Source of the DNA: Actinoplanes sp. SE50/110
GTDB taxonomy: Bacteria > Actinomycetota > Actinomycetes > Mycobacteriales > Micromonosporaceae
Assembly: GCF_900119315.1 (NCBI RefSeq)
Contig: NZ_LT827010.1
Location: forward strand, 5,117,001-5,181,000
DNA length: 64,000 nt
Direction: 5' to 3'
This document shows positions 35,823 to 44,315 of the stretch, piece after piece. Every line of letters starts with the position of its first letter. The first letter of the stretch is position 1. The notes under the pieces are model-generated. The model ran no database searches, was not told where the DNA came from, and saw only the letters and a list, made by a program, of their open reading frames with translations. Made by a program: the position numbers and the translations under genes.

Positions 35823-37367
35823 ATGGCATCACGACCGCGTCTGCGAGGCATTCTGCCCGCCGTCGGCGGCCTGCTCGCGGCGATGATCACCGGCATCGCC
35901 CCGGCGCAGGCCGCCACCACCGGGCCGTGCGACATCTACGCCTCCGGCGGCACCCCCTGCGTCGCCGCGCACAGCACCACCCGGGCCCTCTACGGCGCCT
36001 ACACCGGGCCGCTCTATCAGGTACGCCGATCGTCGGACAACGCCACCCGCGACATCGCGCCGCTCACCGCGGGCGGGGTGGCCGACGCCGCCGCCCAGGA
36101 CTCCTTCTGCGCCGGCAGCACCTGCCTGATCACCGTCATCTACGACCAGACCGGGCGCAACAACCGGCTCACCCAGGCCCCGCCCGGTAGTTTCCAGGGG
36201 CCGGCGGCCGGCGGTTACGACAATCTCGCCAATGCGACCACCGCGCCGATCTCGGTGGGTGGGCACAAGGCGTACGGCGTGTTCGTCGCCCCCGGCACCG
36301 GATACCGCAACAACACCACCAATGGGGTGGCCACCGGCGATCAGCCGGAAGGCATGTACGCCATCTTCGACGGCACCCATTACAACGGCGGCTGCTGCTT
36401 CGACTACGGCAACGCCGAGCGCAACAGCCGGGACAACGGCAACGGCACGATGGAGGCCATCTACTTCGGCAACATCAAGGTCTGGGGCTACGGCACCGGC
36501 ACCGGCCCGTGGGTGATGGCCGACCTGGAGAACGGCTTGTTCTCCGGCGCCAACCCCGGCTACAACGCGAACGACCCGAGCGTCAGCCACCGCTTCCTGA
36601 CCGCGATCATCAAAGGCGAGCCCAACCACTGGGCGATCCGCGCCGGCAACGCGCAGTCCGGCGGCCTGTCCACCTACTACAACGGGAGCCGGCCGAACGC
36701 GTCCGGCTACAACCCGATGAAGAAGGAGGGCGCCATCATCCTGGGCATCGGCGGGGACAACAGCCACGGCGCGGCCGGCACCTTCTACGAGGGCGTGATG
36801 ACCTCCGGCTACCCGTCGGACGCCACCGAGAACGCGGTCCAGGCCAACATCGCCGCGGCCGGGTACGCGACCTCCGGCTCCGGGGGTGGCCCGGTGATCA
36901 CCCCGGGTTCGACCATCTCGCTGCGCGCCACCACCGCGTGCTGCACGACCCGCTACATCTCGCACAGCGGCAGCACGGTCAACACCGCCGTGGTGACCTC
37001 CGGCAGCGCCGCGGCCGACAAGGCCAACGCCTCCTGGATCGTCCGGGCCGGCCTGGCCAACAGCTCCTGCGTCTCGTTCGAGTCGCGCAACACCTCGGGG
37101 AACTACCTGCGGCACCGCAACTACCAGCTGACACTGGCCGCCAACGACGGCAGCGCGCTGTTCAGCCAGGACGCCACGTTCTGCCCGCAGGCCGGCCGCA
37201 ACGGGCAGGGCAACTCGTTCGCCTCGGTCAACTACCCGGACCGGTTCATCCGGCACTACGCGAACAACGTCTACATCGCCAGCAACGGCGGCACGAACGC
37301 GTTCGATTCCGCCACCTCGTGGACCGACGACGTCAGCTGGGTGGTCAGCACCCCCTGGACTCCCTGA
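35823..37367 (+). CDS. Secreted GH54 alpha-L-arabinofuranosidase with C-terminal CBM42 (AbfB)
   Basis: 514 residues from the ATG at 35823 (AAAGGAGAGG just upstream). Signal peptide to about APAQA, then the GH54 domain CDIYASGGTPCVAAHSTTRA to ~350 with vicinal CC in GGCCFDYGN, the nucleophile-type Glu in ADLENGLFSG (~236) and acid/base-type Asp in GIGGDNSHG (~312). The C-terminal ~155 residues are an AbfB/CBM42 trefoil (SISLRATTACCTTRYISHSG, FESRNTSGNYLRH, ANDGSALF, FIRHYANNVYIAS), which binds arabinofuranose side chains. This is the same architecture as fungal AbfB of Aspergillus. Length about as in the fungal enzyme. Confidence 0.95.
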   Translation: MASRPRLRGILPAVGGLLAAMITGIAPAQAATTGPCDIYASGGTPCVAAHSTTRALYGAYTGPLYQVRRSSDNATRDIAPLTAGGVADAAAQDSFCAGSTCLITVIYDQTGRNNRLTQAPPGSFQGPAAGGYDNLANATTAPISVGGHKAYGVFVAPGTGYRNNTTNGVATGDQPEGMYAIFDGTHYNGGCCFDYGNAERNSRDNGNGTMEAIYFGNIKVWGYGTGTGPWVMADLENGLFSGANPGYNANDPSVSHRFLTAIIKGEPNHWAIRAGNAQSGGLSTYYNGSRPNASGYNPMKKEGAIILGIGGDNSHGAAGTFYEGVMTSGYPSDATENAVQANIAAAGYATSGSGGGPVITPGSTISLRATTACCTTRYISHSGSTVNTAVVTSGSAAADKANASWIVRAGLANSSCVSFESRNTSGNYLRHRNYQLTLAANDGSALFSQDATFCPQAGRNGQGNSFASVNYPDRFIRHYANNVYIASNGGTNAFDSATSWTDDVSWVVSTPWTP

Positions 37368-37387
37368 CCCGGCGGTTCGCCCACGGC

Positions 37388-37427
37388 GTGGGAGCCCGGA
37401 AACCGAGGGGACGGACCGGGCTCCCAC
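37388..37427. terminator. Perfect 12-bp hairpin between two GH54 genes
   Basis: GTGGGAGCCCGG (37388-37399) and CCGGGCTCCCAC (37416-37427) form a perfect 12-bp stem with a 16-base loop, 20 bp after the GH54-CBM42 stop and 34 bp before the next start. It fits a terminator or a processing/stabilising hairpin that sets relative expression of the two genes. Confidence 0.7.
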
Positions 37428-37461
37428 CCCGTACCCCGCCATTCTCTAAAAAGGAGGCCCG

Positions 37462-38880
37462 GTGAAGGGCATGCCCGTTCTCCTCGGCATCATCCTGGCC
37501 GGCGCGGCCGGCGCCGTCGCGGTGACGGCGGCGACGCCGGCGCGGGCGGCGGCCGGGTGCCGCGCCGACTATCAGGTCACCAACTCGTGGCAGGGCGGCT
37601 TCGGGGCCTCGGTGACCGTCACCGACCTCGGCGACCCGGTCACCGCCTGGCAGCTGACCTGGACCTTCCCGGCCGGGCAGAGCGTCACCCAGCTCTGGAA
37701 CGGCACGGTCAGCCAGTCCGGCGCCCAGGTCACCGTCACCAACGCGAGCTACAACGGCACGATCGCCACCGGCGGAACCGCGTCGTTCGGGTTCAACGGC
37801 GCCTGGAGCGGCAGCAACCCGGCGCCGGCGTCGTTCGCCCTCAACGGCACGACCTGCACCGGGACCGTCCCGTCGATCTCGACCTCACCTTCGGCGTCAC
37901 CGTCGGCCTCGCCCCCGACGTCACCCGGCGGGCTGCCCTGTGACCTGTACGCCGCGGGCGGCACCCCCTGCGTGGCGGCGCACAGCACCACCCGCGCCCT
38001 GCTCAGCACCTACAACGGCGCGCTCTATCAGGTCCGGCGCGCGTCGGACCACGCCACCCGGGACATCGGTGTGGTCAGCCGGGGCGGCCCGGCCGACGCG
38101 GCGGCGCAGGACACCTTCTGCGCGGGCACGTCCTGCGTGATCACCGTCCTCTACGACCAGTCGGGGCACGGCAACAACCTGGGCTACCAGGGGACCGGCG
38201 GAATCGGCGGCGCGGACACCGCGGCCGGCGCCACCCGGGAGGCGGTCACGGTCGGCGGCAGCAGGGTCTACTCGCTCTACATCAACGCGGGCAACAGCTA
38301 CTGGCGCAACGGGTCGGCGTCCGGGATCCCGACCGGCAGCGCCCCCGAGGGCATCTACCTGGTCACCAGCGGCACGCACGTCAACGGGGGCTGCTGCTTC
38401 GACTACGGCAACAGCGAGACCACCCGGCGGGCCGACGGCGCCGGCGCGATGGACGCCATCTACTTCGGTACGAGCTGCTGGTTCGGTGGCTGCTCCGGCA
38501 CCGGGCCGTGGGTCCAGGCCGACCTCGAATACGGGTTGTACCCCGGTGGCAGCCGGACCTGGAATCCCCATCAGCGGGCCTTCCCGAGCAGATTCGTCAC
38601 CGCGATGCTGAAGAACAACGGGACCTCCCGGTTCGCCATCAAGGGCAGCAACGCCCAGTCCGGCGCGCTCACCACGCTCTGGGACGGCGCCCTGCCCGCG
38701 GGCTACAGCCCGATGCGCAAACAGGGCGCGATCATCCTCGGCAGCGGCGGTGACTGCTGCATCGACAACACCAACCAGAGCGCGGGCACCTTCTACGAGG
38801 GCGCCATCGTCGCCGGATACCCGAGCGACGCCACCGACAACGCGGTCCAGGCCGGCATCGTCACCGCCGGCTACCGATGA
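37462..38880 (+). CDS. Secreted GH54 alpha-L-arabinofuranosidase with N-terminal CBM2
   Basis: 472 residues from the GTG at 37462, which has AGGAGG 6 bases upstream. Signal peptide to about ARA, then a CBM2 cellulose/xylan-binding module (CRADYQVTNSWQGGFGASVT to GTTCTG, conserved Trp in SWQGG, TAWQLTW and GAWSGS), a Ser/Pro linker and a GH54 domain from CDLYAAGGTPCVAAHSTTRA. The Glu in ADLEYGLY (~356) is kept, but the acid/base loop reads GSGGDCCIDN: the Asp is present and two extra Cys follow it, unlike the other two paralogues. Third GH54 in the window; probably transcribed with the upstream one by readthrough. Confidence 0.93.
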   Translation: MKGMPVLLGIILAGAAGAVAVTAATPARAAAGCRADYQVTNSWQGGFGASVTVTDLGDPVTAWQLTWTFPAGQSVTQLWNGTVSQSGAQVTVTNASYNGTIATGGTASFGFNGAWSGSNPAPASFALNGTTCTGTVPSISTSPSASPSASPPTSPGGLPCDLYAAGGTPCVAAHSTTRALLSTYNGALYQVRRASDHATRDIGVVSRGGPADAAAQDTFCAGTSCVITVLYDQSGHGNNLGYQGTGGIGGADTAAGATREAVTVGGSRVYSLYINAGNSYWRNGSASGIPTGSAPEGIYLVTSGTHVNGGCCFDYGNSETTRRADGAGAMDAIYFGTSCWFGGCSGTGPWVQADLEYGLYPGGSRTWNPHQRAFPSRFVTAMLKNNGTSRFAIKGSNAQSGALTTLWDGALPAGYSPMRKQGAIILGSGGDCCIDNTNQSAGTFYEGAIVAGYPSDATDNAVQAGIVTAGYR

Positions 38881-40227
38881 TCAGCTACAGGCGGACACCC
38901 CCTGCAGCACCCCGCTGCGGTACGCCGCGATCCGGTCGAAGGCGCTGGTCCCGGACTTCCCACCGGCTCGGCCGAGGGCCAGCAACGCCGCCACCGCCTC
39001 ATCCAGGTCACCCGGGGAGAGGGTCAGACTCGCTCCCTCCGGGCGCCTGAGCAGGTCGTTGGTCCACGACCCGGCCAGGCAGTCCACCGCCAGCTGCCCG
39101 GCCCGGTCGGTGGTGCTGCGCCCCCGCCGATCCTGGGCGGCCCGGGCGAACAGGTCACCGAGCAGCATGCCGATCGCGTTGTCGCCGATGTTCCGGTACA
39201 GCTGCGGCCCCAGCCGGGCGTTGTCGAAAGCCACGAAGTCCCCGTCCTGGCAGTAGAAGGCCGACCCGCCCGCGGTGCTGTCCGGCGTGGCGCACTGCGG
39301 CGGCGTGCCCTCGAACGGCTCCACCCGCACCGCCTGCCACTGCGCCTGGGCGAGCTGCGGGAAGGTCCGCGACCAGTACTGCTGGGCGTCGTCGGCCAGG
39401 TCGGCGACGGCATCGGCGTACGGCAGATCACCGCCGTTGGCGGCATCGCGCCGGCTCTTGAACGGCACCTCGGTCACCGGAATGGTGTCGGCGTCGTATC
39501 CCGCGCAGGTGGCCACGCCCTTCTCCACCCCGTCCTGGAAGGCACGGATCCGGTCGAACGCGTTGCCGTGCGCCTGCTCGGCCGCCGCCGAGGTCCCCGG
39601 CTGGTCGCGGAGCAGCAGCAGCCCGGCCACCGTGTTGTCCAACTGCTCGGGGGTGATCCCGGTGAACGCCGGCGACCGGCCGGCCAGCGCGTCCGCCGTC
39701 CACGCCCCGGCGAAACAGTCCGCCTGCTGTTCCAGCACGACGGTCGGCTGCCCGGTGACACCCAGCCGGCTCTGCACGGCATGCCCGTACTCGTGCGCGA
39801 AGACCACCGCGACCAGCAGCGGCCCGAACTGCTGCAGCAGCCGCGGGATCAGCGTCTGCGCGTCCCAGGCGATGAAATCGCCGTCCGGGCAGTAGAAGGC
39901 GTTCGGCTGATACGCCGTTTGCGCACCGCCGCAGGGCGGCGGCGGATCCGATCGGGTGTACGGGTGCAGCCCACCCGTGATCGGCTCGAACGCCCTGCCG
40001 CGGCGCAGCGACGGGTACTTGGCCGTCCAGAACCGCTCGACGTCCTTGACCGCCTTGGTCACCAGCGCGTCCGCATCGGCGGACCCGGCAGCCGGCGCCG
40101 CACCGCTGTCGTCCTGCCCGCTCGACACCCGCACCGCCACACACCCGCTGAGCACGGCCAGCAGTAACACCAGCAACGGAACGGCCGCACGGCTGCGCCG
40201 GATCCCCGGCCACTGCGCATCCACCAT
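38881..40227 (-). CDS. Lipoprotein neutral zinc metallopeptidase with a degenerate second repeat
   Basis: 448 residues from the ATG at 40227, chosen because GGAGG lies 5 bases upstream (an ATG four codons earlier overlaps that box). A lipoprotein signal ends in LLLAVLSGC. The first half carries VVFAHEYGHAVQSR (HExxH zinc site) and EQQADCFAGAW with the third ligand. The second half repeats the same layout (FYCQDGDFVAFD, then AVDCLAGSW, DLDEAVAALLALG and FDRIAAYRSGV) but the HExxH is replaced by GMLLGDLFARAA. So it is an internal duplication with one active and one dead copy. Substrate unknown; outer face of the membrane. Confidence 0.88.
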   Translation of the reverse strand: MVDAQWPGIRRSRAAVPLLVLLLAVLSGCVAVRVSSGQDDSGAAPAAGSADADALVTKAVKDVERFWTAKYPSLRRGRAFEPITGGLHPYTRSDPPPPCGGAQTAYQPNAFYCPDGDFIAWDAQTLIPRLLQQFGPLLVAVVFAHEYGHAVQSRLGVTGQPTVVLEQQADCFAGAWTADALAGRSPAFTGITPEQLDNTVAGLLLLRDQPGTSAAAEQAHGNAFDRIRAFQDGVEKGVATCAGYDADTIPVTEVPFKSRRDAANGGDLPYADAVADLADDAQQYWSRTFPQLAQAQWQAVRVEPFEGTPPQCATPDSTAGGSAFYCQDGDFVAFDNARLGPQLYRNIGDNAIGMLLGDLFARAAQDRRGRSTTDRAGQLAVDCLAGSWTNDLLRRPEGASLTLSPGDLDEAVAALLALGRAGGKSGTSAFDRIAAYRSGVLQGVSACS

Positions 40228-40374
40228 CGCCGCCTCCATCCATGTGACTGCCTCGATGCCGGTCTACCCCCACCGGCCGGCGGTTATGCGTCGGGTCGCC
40301 CCCCGGCGGGCTGCCATTATGGACGGGCGACCGTTCGGGACGCCACGCGGGTGTGGGTCGTGGCCCCGCCGCTG

Positions 40375-41097
40375 CTACCGGCGCTCGGCCGGCACCGTGC
40401 TCGCCGGGGCCACCCGGCTGAGCAGGGCATAACGCAGCAGCGGGACATAGATCCGCGCCGAGTCGGCCAGCCCGCTGAAATGCGAGCCGGCGTTGTCGTC
40501 GAGGTACGTGGCGGGAATCGGCACCTCGTCGATCGGGTGATCGGTCGCCGCGCAGTGCAGCAGCACGTTCATCTCGTACTCGAAGCGCTCCCCCGGCACG
40601 GCGCACAGGTCCCCGATCAGGTCGGCGGGGTAGGCCCGCAGGCCGGTCTGGGTGTCCGAGACGGTCCGGCCGGTCGCCGCCCGGAAGACGGCCTGGGTCA
40701 CGGTGTTGCCGAACCGGCTGCGCGGCGGCATCCGGTCGAAGCGGCGCACGCCCAGGACGACGCGGCCGGGCCGGCAGCGGTCGGCCACCTCGCGGATCTC
40801 GGCGACGCTGTGCTGGCCGTCGCCGTCGGCGCAGACCACATCCGCTTCGGGAAACCGGGAGCGGATGTGCCGGAACCCGGTCTTGAGGGCGACGCCCTTG
40901 CCCCGGTTCGCCGGAAGCCGCAGCACCGTGCAGCCCCGCGCCGCCAGCTCCGCGAGCCGGGCGTCGGCGGCCGGACCGGTCCCGTCGTCGACGATCACCA
41001 CCTCCGCCGGCCGCGGGCCGTCGGCCAGCAGCGCGGTGACCAGTTCGGACAGGTGCGGTCCCGGCTTGAACACCGGGAGTAGAACGACGTACGGCAC
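40375..41097 (-). CDS. Family 2 glycosyltransferase
   Basis: 240 residues from the GTG at 41097, with AAGGAGA upstream. VVLLPVFKPGPHLSELV, VVIVDDGTGP and CADGDGQHS are the GT-A motifs for NDP-sugar and metal binding; NRGKGVALKTGFRHI is typical of dolichyl-phosphate-glucose/mannose synthases (DPM1-like). No membrane spans. It lies 10 bp after the DUF218 gene on the same strand, so the two form an envelope-related pair. Acceptor probably polyprenyl phosphate. Confidence 0.88.
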   Translation of the reverse strand: MPYVVLLPVFKPGPHLSELVTALLADGPRPAEVVIVDDGTGPAADARLAELAARGCTVLRLPANRGKGVALKTGFRHIRSRFPEADVVCADGDGQHSVAEIREVADRCRPGRVVLGVRRFDRMPPRSRFGNTVTQAVFRAATGRTVSDTQTGLRAYPADLIGDLCAVPGERFEYEMNVLLHCAATDHPIDEVPIPATYLDDNAGSHFSGLADSARIYVPLLRYALLSRVAPASTVPAERR

Positions 41098-41107
41098 CGG
41101 GTCTCCT

Positions 41108-41767
41108 TCACTGCTGTCCGACGGTGCGGCGTCTATACCCAGGCCGGCCATTGATCACCCGCCGGGCCAGACGGCCGACCGCGACCATCCCCCGTTCGCG
41201 GCGCAACAGCCGGTCGGCGCGGGCGCCGGCGAAGCCCAGCCGGGCCAGCAGCAGCGCGCCCCGGTCGTCGTGCACCTCGCCGCCGTGCGCCGGGACGTCG
41301 CGCAGCGCCGGGCCGGTCAGTCCCAGCACCCGGCCGGCCAGGAAGCGGACGCGCGGCAGGTGCCAGGCGTGCGTCACCAGACCGAGCGGAGCCCGGGCGT
41401 CGAAGGCGTATCCACTCAGCAGCCCGTCCTCCACGGTGTGCAGCAGGTTCTCCAGGGTGCTGCGCGAGCGCGTCTCCGCGTACAGCTCAGCGTGCTCGTC
41501 CAGGCCGGCCGCGCGGGCGGCCCGCAGCATGAGATCCCCCTCGCGCGCGCCGACCGGCGGTGGTGCGGCTCCGGCGCTCGCCTCCGGCCAGCCGCCGGTG
41601 AAGACGACCCGGATCCGGTCGCCACCGGGCAGCGCCGCGCGGTGGGCCGCCACGTAGGCGGTGGCCGCGCGCACCCGCGCGTCCCCGCCCGGGGTGAGGG
41701 TGTAACCGCTCGCGGTACGCACCACCCCGCGCCCGAACACCAACAGCACCCTGGCCGGTTCCGGCAT
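41108..41767 (-). CDS. YdcF/DUF218-like protein
   Basis: 219 residues from the ATG at 41767, with a perfect AGGAGG five bases upstream. LLVFGRGVVRTASGYTLTPG opens the domain; VVFTGGWPEAS, ETRSRSTLENLLHTVEDGLL and LVTHAWHLPRVRFLA are the DUF218 signature blocks. Relatives (SanA, YdcF, ElyC) act in envelope or peptidoglycan metabolism. No transmembrane anchor here, unlike ElyC. It is coupled to the downstream GT2 gene. Confidence 0.85.
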   Translation of the reverse strand: MPEPARVLLVFGRGVVRTASGYTLTPGGDARVRAATAYVAAHRAALPGGDRIRVVFTGGWPEASAGAAPPPVGAREGDLMLRAARAAGLDEHAELYAETRSRSTLENLLHTVEDGLLSGYAFDARAPLGLVTHAWHLPRVRFLAGRVLGLTGPALRDVPAHGGEVHDDRGALLLARLGFAGARADRLLRRERGMVAVGRLARRVINGRPGYRRRTVGQQ

Positions 41768-41862
41768 GGTCACCTCCTGTAGCAGCCATTGTCCGCGACC
41801 CGATGGCCGGCCGACGGGCGGTGGACTCCCAGATGATCAACTCGCAGCCGCTCCCGGCCGAA
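41740..41862. repeat. Left copy of a ~120-bp direct repeat (divergent promoter region)
   Basis: Runs from the first codons of the DUF218 gene through the spacer into ATGATCAACTCGCAGCCGCT CCCGGCCGAAC-type sequence. It matches 44566-44690 closely, including the first ten codons (MINSQPLPAE) of the DUF6348 gene. Here the DUF6348 reading frame diverges after those codons, so this copy is a dead 5' fragment while the DUF218 side is intact. Confidence 0.85.
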
Positions 41863-42119
41863 CCTGCCGGGCCGGCGCAAGCGGTATTGCTCGCCCGCCT
41901 GCCGCACCCATGCCCGCGCCGGAGATGTGGGCGCTCGGGCACCCGCCTCAGTCACAAGCCAGCGAGTGGGAGACGAGCCCGTCGAGTGCACGGATCTGGC
42001 CGTGGGTCGGACGTTGGCCGGCGTCGACGTTGCGGCCAGTCGATCAGGGCAGCAGACGAAACCAGGCAAGCGCCGCCAGCAGCGATCTGGTTCGGAACGG
42101 GTCGCCAGAGGGAGTGTGG
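41863..42119. other. Spacer without a supportable gene
   Basis: The reading frame that begins MINSQPLPAE at 41833 continues to about 42123 but is Arg/Gly-rich shadow-like sequence after the tenth codon. No ribosome site or family signal was found on either strand. Confidence 0.5.
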
Positions 42120-42452
42120 CTAACTTCGAGGCAGCATCCGCGGGGTGAAGGGCGTGCCATTGGTCACCCCGTTGATTGCTTCGACACAGACCTCCTGCCC
42201 GGGTGTCACGGTGAAGTCGAGTCGCCCGGCGCCCAGGTCGGCGCGTATTCCCCGGTAGCGGATGAATGTTTCCAGGGAATGCGCGCCTACCGATAGCGGT
42301 AACGTCTGCTCGCGTCCCCAGGCGACCTGGTGCTCATGCCCGTCCACGCGAACGTACGGCCTGGTGAAGGCTACCAACCACCAACGGTTAACCCAGTGTC
42401 CTCGCACCGTGATGCGTAGTGAACCGCTCTCAGTTCGGTTTGATGACGTCAT
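42120..42452 (-). CDS. Small hypothetical protein
   Basis: 110 residues from the ATG at 42452. The sequence is beta-rich (LRITVRGHWVNRWWLVAFTRP, VRVDGHEHQVAWG, LPLSVGAHSLETFIRYRGI, GAGRLDFTVTPGQEVCVEAI), with the feel of a PEGA-like or immunoglobulin-like fold, and has no signal peptide. The gene lies in a patch of lower GC than its surroundings. A longer start at 42518 is possible but its first residues look non-coding. Confidence 0.65.
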   Translation of the reverse strand: MTSSNRTESGSLRITVRGHWVNRWWLVAFTRPYVRVDGHEHQVAWGREQTLPLSVGAHSLETFIRYRGIRADLGAGRLDFTVTPGQEVCVEAINGVTNGTPFTPRMLPRS

Positions 42453-42801
42453 GGTCCGTTCGTTTCCGTGGCGGCGGCCAGTGTGCCGATCACTGTCTGG
42501 ATCTGGCTTCTGGGCCACTCCACATAGGTCATCCGTCGGCGCGGTCGGCGGCGCGAGCCCCGAGTTTGGCGCCCATGCCGCAAAGCACCCCCATTATCAG
42601 GACGCCGGTCAAGCAGAACCCGGTCGCCTGGACCGGCCGGAACCGCCGGTCGCGCCCGCCGCAACGGCCACCGCGCCGGCCGTGGACGAGCTGTCACGCT
42701 TGGTAGCGTCTCTGTCGGTCAGCCGACGCCCAGACATGCCGAGACCAGCGAGTCGGGAGTGTGCTCGCACGAGGCCGCCTGTTCCGCCCGAAAAAGGTTC
42801 G
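42453..42801. other. Intergenic stretch, possible decayed small membrane protein
   Basis: On the minus strand the segment 42540-42650 encodes TGFCLTGVLIMGVLCGMGAK followed by LGARAADRADG and a stop, which looks like one membrane helix, but there is no start codon in frame and a stop lies ~35 codons upstream. The other frames are shadow-like. I list it as possibly a broken gene. Confidence 0.35.
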
Positions 42802-43260
42802 TCACGATCTCGGCCCTCTGGCGAGGCGCGCCGACCAACGCTGGTCGCCATCAGGTTTGATCGTCACGGTGATGGGGCCCGACGGTGCGGCATCATCGTA
42901 GTTTTTCGACGTCGTTCCGTCGCAGGGCAGTTTGAATGACCCTAGAGGGCGTGACGGGTTGTGATAGTTGACGGCTAGGTCACCACCGCCGATACAGACA
43001 ATGGTGATGTCGACAGGGCCGTCCCCGGCCAAGTCGGCGGTCCAGCCGCCGGTGACGTTGTCATGACCGATGGCCTGCTGCTTCAGGCCAGCCGGCGCCA
43101 GGCTGGGCAACGTAGCTTCCACCGGGACGGTGGTCACCGAAGGTGCTGGCGCGGAGACTGATTTGTCGTCGCCGGTACAACCACCGAGAGCGGCCCAGGC
43201 CAGGCAACAGGAAGCAGCGAGTATCCAGCGGTGTGCGGGAAATAATCCCTGGTGCGCCAT
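42802..43260 (-). CDS. Lipoprotein of unknown function
   Basis: 152 residues with a signal ending in AWAALGGC (lipobox Cys at ~28), a Ser/Thr/Pro spacer and a ~95-residue beta domain (VTGGWTADLAGDGPVDITIV, CIGGGDLAVNYHNPSRP, FKLPCDG) that has two Cys likely to form a disulfide. AGGAGAA lies 7 bases before the ATG. No family recognised. Lower GC than flanking regions. Confidence 0.8.
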   Translation of the reverse strand: MAHQGLFPAHRWILAASCCLAWAALGGCTGDDKSVSAPAPSVTTVPVEATLPSLAPAGLKQQAIGHDNVTGGWTADLAGDGPVDITIVCIGGGDLAVNYHNPSRPLGSFKLPCDGTTSKNYDDAAPSGPITVTIKPDGDQRWSARLARGPRS

Positions 43261-43634
43261 CTCGTTTCTCCTAGTCCGCGCGCCCTGATCGGTGGACCCG
43301 CTGATTCTTCACTACGCGTGTTGAGTACCTGAGTCGAACCCGGGATGTCGAACTGATTCGACCAAAGTGCTCCTCTTGCTATACGAACTCCATCTCAGCC
43401 CGGGCCACTCTTCTGCCGCCGATCGTGCGCGTTGGCCAACCGGGAGGCGTCACGCTCCGTGACTTACCCACGTTGACGCCTTGATCTGCCGAGTTGTGCG
43501 CTGATTCGGTAGGCGCCCATCACCGAGCGGCCGGTGAACGATGCTAAGTTGATCGTATATACATCGCTGATGATCTTGGCCTGACAGACCGTGTACACGG
43601 ATTCCTGCGGGACCGTTCGCACCGCGGCCGGCAT
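43261..43634. other. 374-bp AT-richer intergenic region between divergent genes
   Basis: Holds the promoters of the lipoprotein (minus) and of the 43635 gene (plus). The stretch 43535-43575 (GCTAAGTTGATCGTATATAC) is the most AT-rich of the neighbourhood. A degenerate GTCGAA-containing direct repeat occurs at 43333-43363; it is reminiscent of a tRNA T-loop but does not pair. No gene seen. Confidence 0.5.
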
Positions 43635-44315
43635 ATGACCGAGTCGGCGATCCGGTCGTCGGCCCCGGCCTGGATTAGAACCTACGAAGGACCGGCTCCC
43701 GAAGAACTCCTCGAGGCGATGGTCAGGTTTGAACAACGCTATGGCGGCCTGCGTTACCGCGTCCTCGGTGGCAACCACATGGAGTACGGTCTGGACGGCC
43801 TTCCGATAGTCCGTCACGGCCCGCTCGGGCTGGCTTTCACCGGGGTCCTGGACGGCGACTGGACTTGGGATCTCGACGTTCTTCTCGATGGGCGCACCGC
43901 GATGGAGCCCGGTCAGTGGCCATACCGTGTCATCGACCGAAGCGTCGATCAGAGGATTGAGCGACACGCGCTCCTGGCCGAGGTCGAGGTTTGGTTCCAT
44001 AGGACCTTCGAGTGCAGCACTCCGTCGGGTGTCCTGCCGATAACGCATGAGGAGTCGTTGCCACCGCCGGTCCTCGATGCCGCGGGCCCAGCGGAGTCTT
44101 GGTGGTATGACCGTGACGTCGCCGTTCAAGCACAACTCACCGGATGGCCCGCAGAACGGGACCGCTGGACCGTGCGCTACTTCGCCAGAACACCGCAGCT
44201 GGCAGCTGCTGCCAATCCAACCGTCTATGCCGCGGTGGGCCACGAAACGGTTCCCGCAACCTGGTGCACCATATGCTCGCGAGCGGTTTCTCCCGGAAAG
44301 ACGTGCACACGCTAA
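43635..44315 (+). CDS. Hypothetical protein, probably frameshifted near its 3' end
   Basis: 226 residues as read. The N-terminal ~190 residues are gene-like (APEELLEAMVRFEQRYGGLR, YRVLGGNHMEYGLDG, GVLDGDWTWDLDVLLDG) and vaguely recall SMI1/KNR4-type immunity proteins, which I cannot confirm. The last ~25 residues (PATWCTICSRAVSPGKTCTR) look out of frame. In another plus-strand frame the next ~55 codons to a stop at 44431 are convincingly coding (MLASGFSRKDVHTLTRDQRR, then ELAELELARDITNHLSRIHA), so one shift near 44250 would join them into a ~265-residue protein. Confidence 0.65.
   Translation: MTESAIRSSAPAWIRTYEGPAPEELLEAMVRFEQRYGGLRYRVLGGNHMEYGLDGLPIVRHGPLGLAFTGVLDGDWTWDLDVLLDGRTAMEPGQWPYRVIDRSVDQRIERHALLAEVEVWFHRTFECSTPSGVLPITHEESLPPPVLDAAGPAESWWYDRDVAVQAQLTGWPAERDRWTVRYFARTPQLAAAANPTVYAAVGHETVPATWCTICSRAVSPGKTCTR

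Noticed and set aside
42449-42697. 82-codon minus-strand frame starting MTARPRP
   Set aside because: Composition is Arg/Pro-rich; a different frame holds the membrane-helix-like sequence but has no start, so neither was called as a gene.
43320-43385. tRNA-like GGTTCGACT element
   Set aside because: The candidate T-arm CCGGG/TTCGACT/CAGGT does not base-pair, and no acceptor stem or anticodon arm can be drawn around it.
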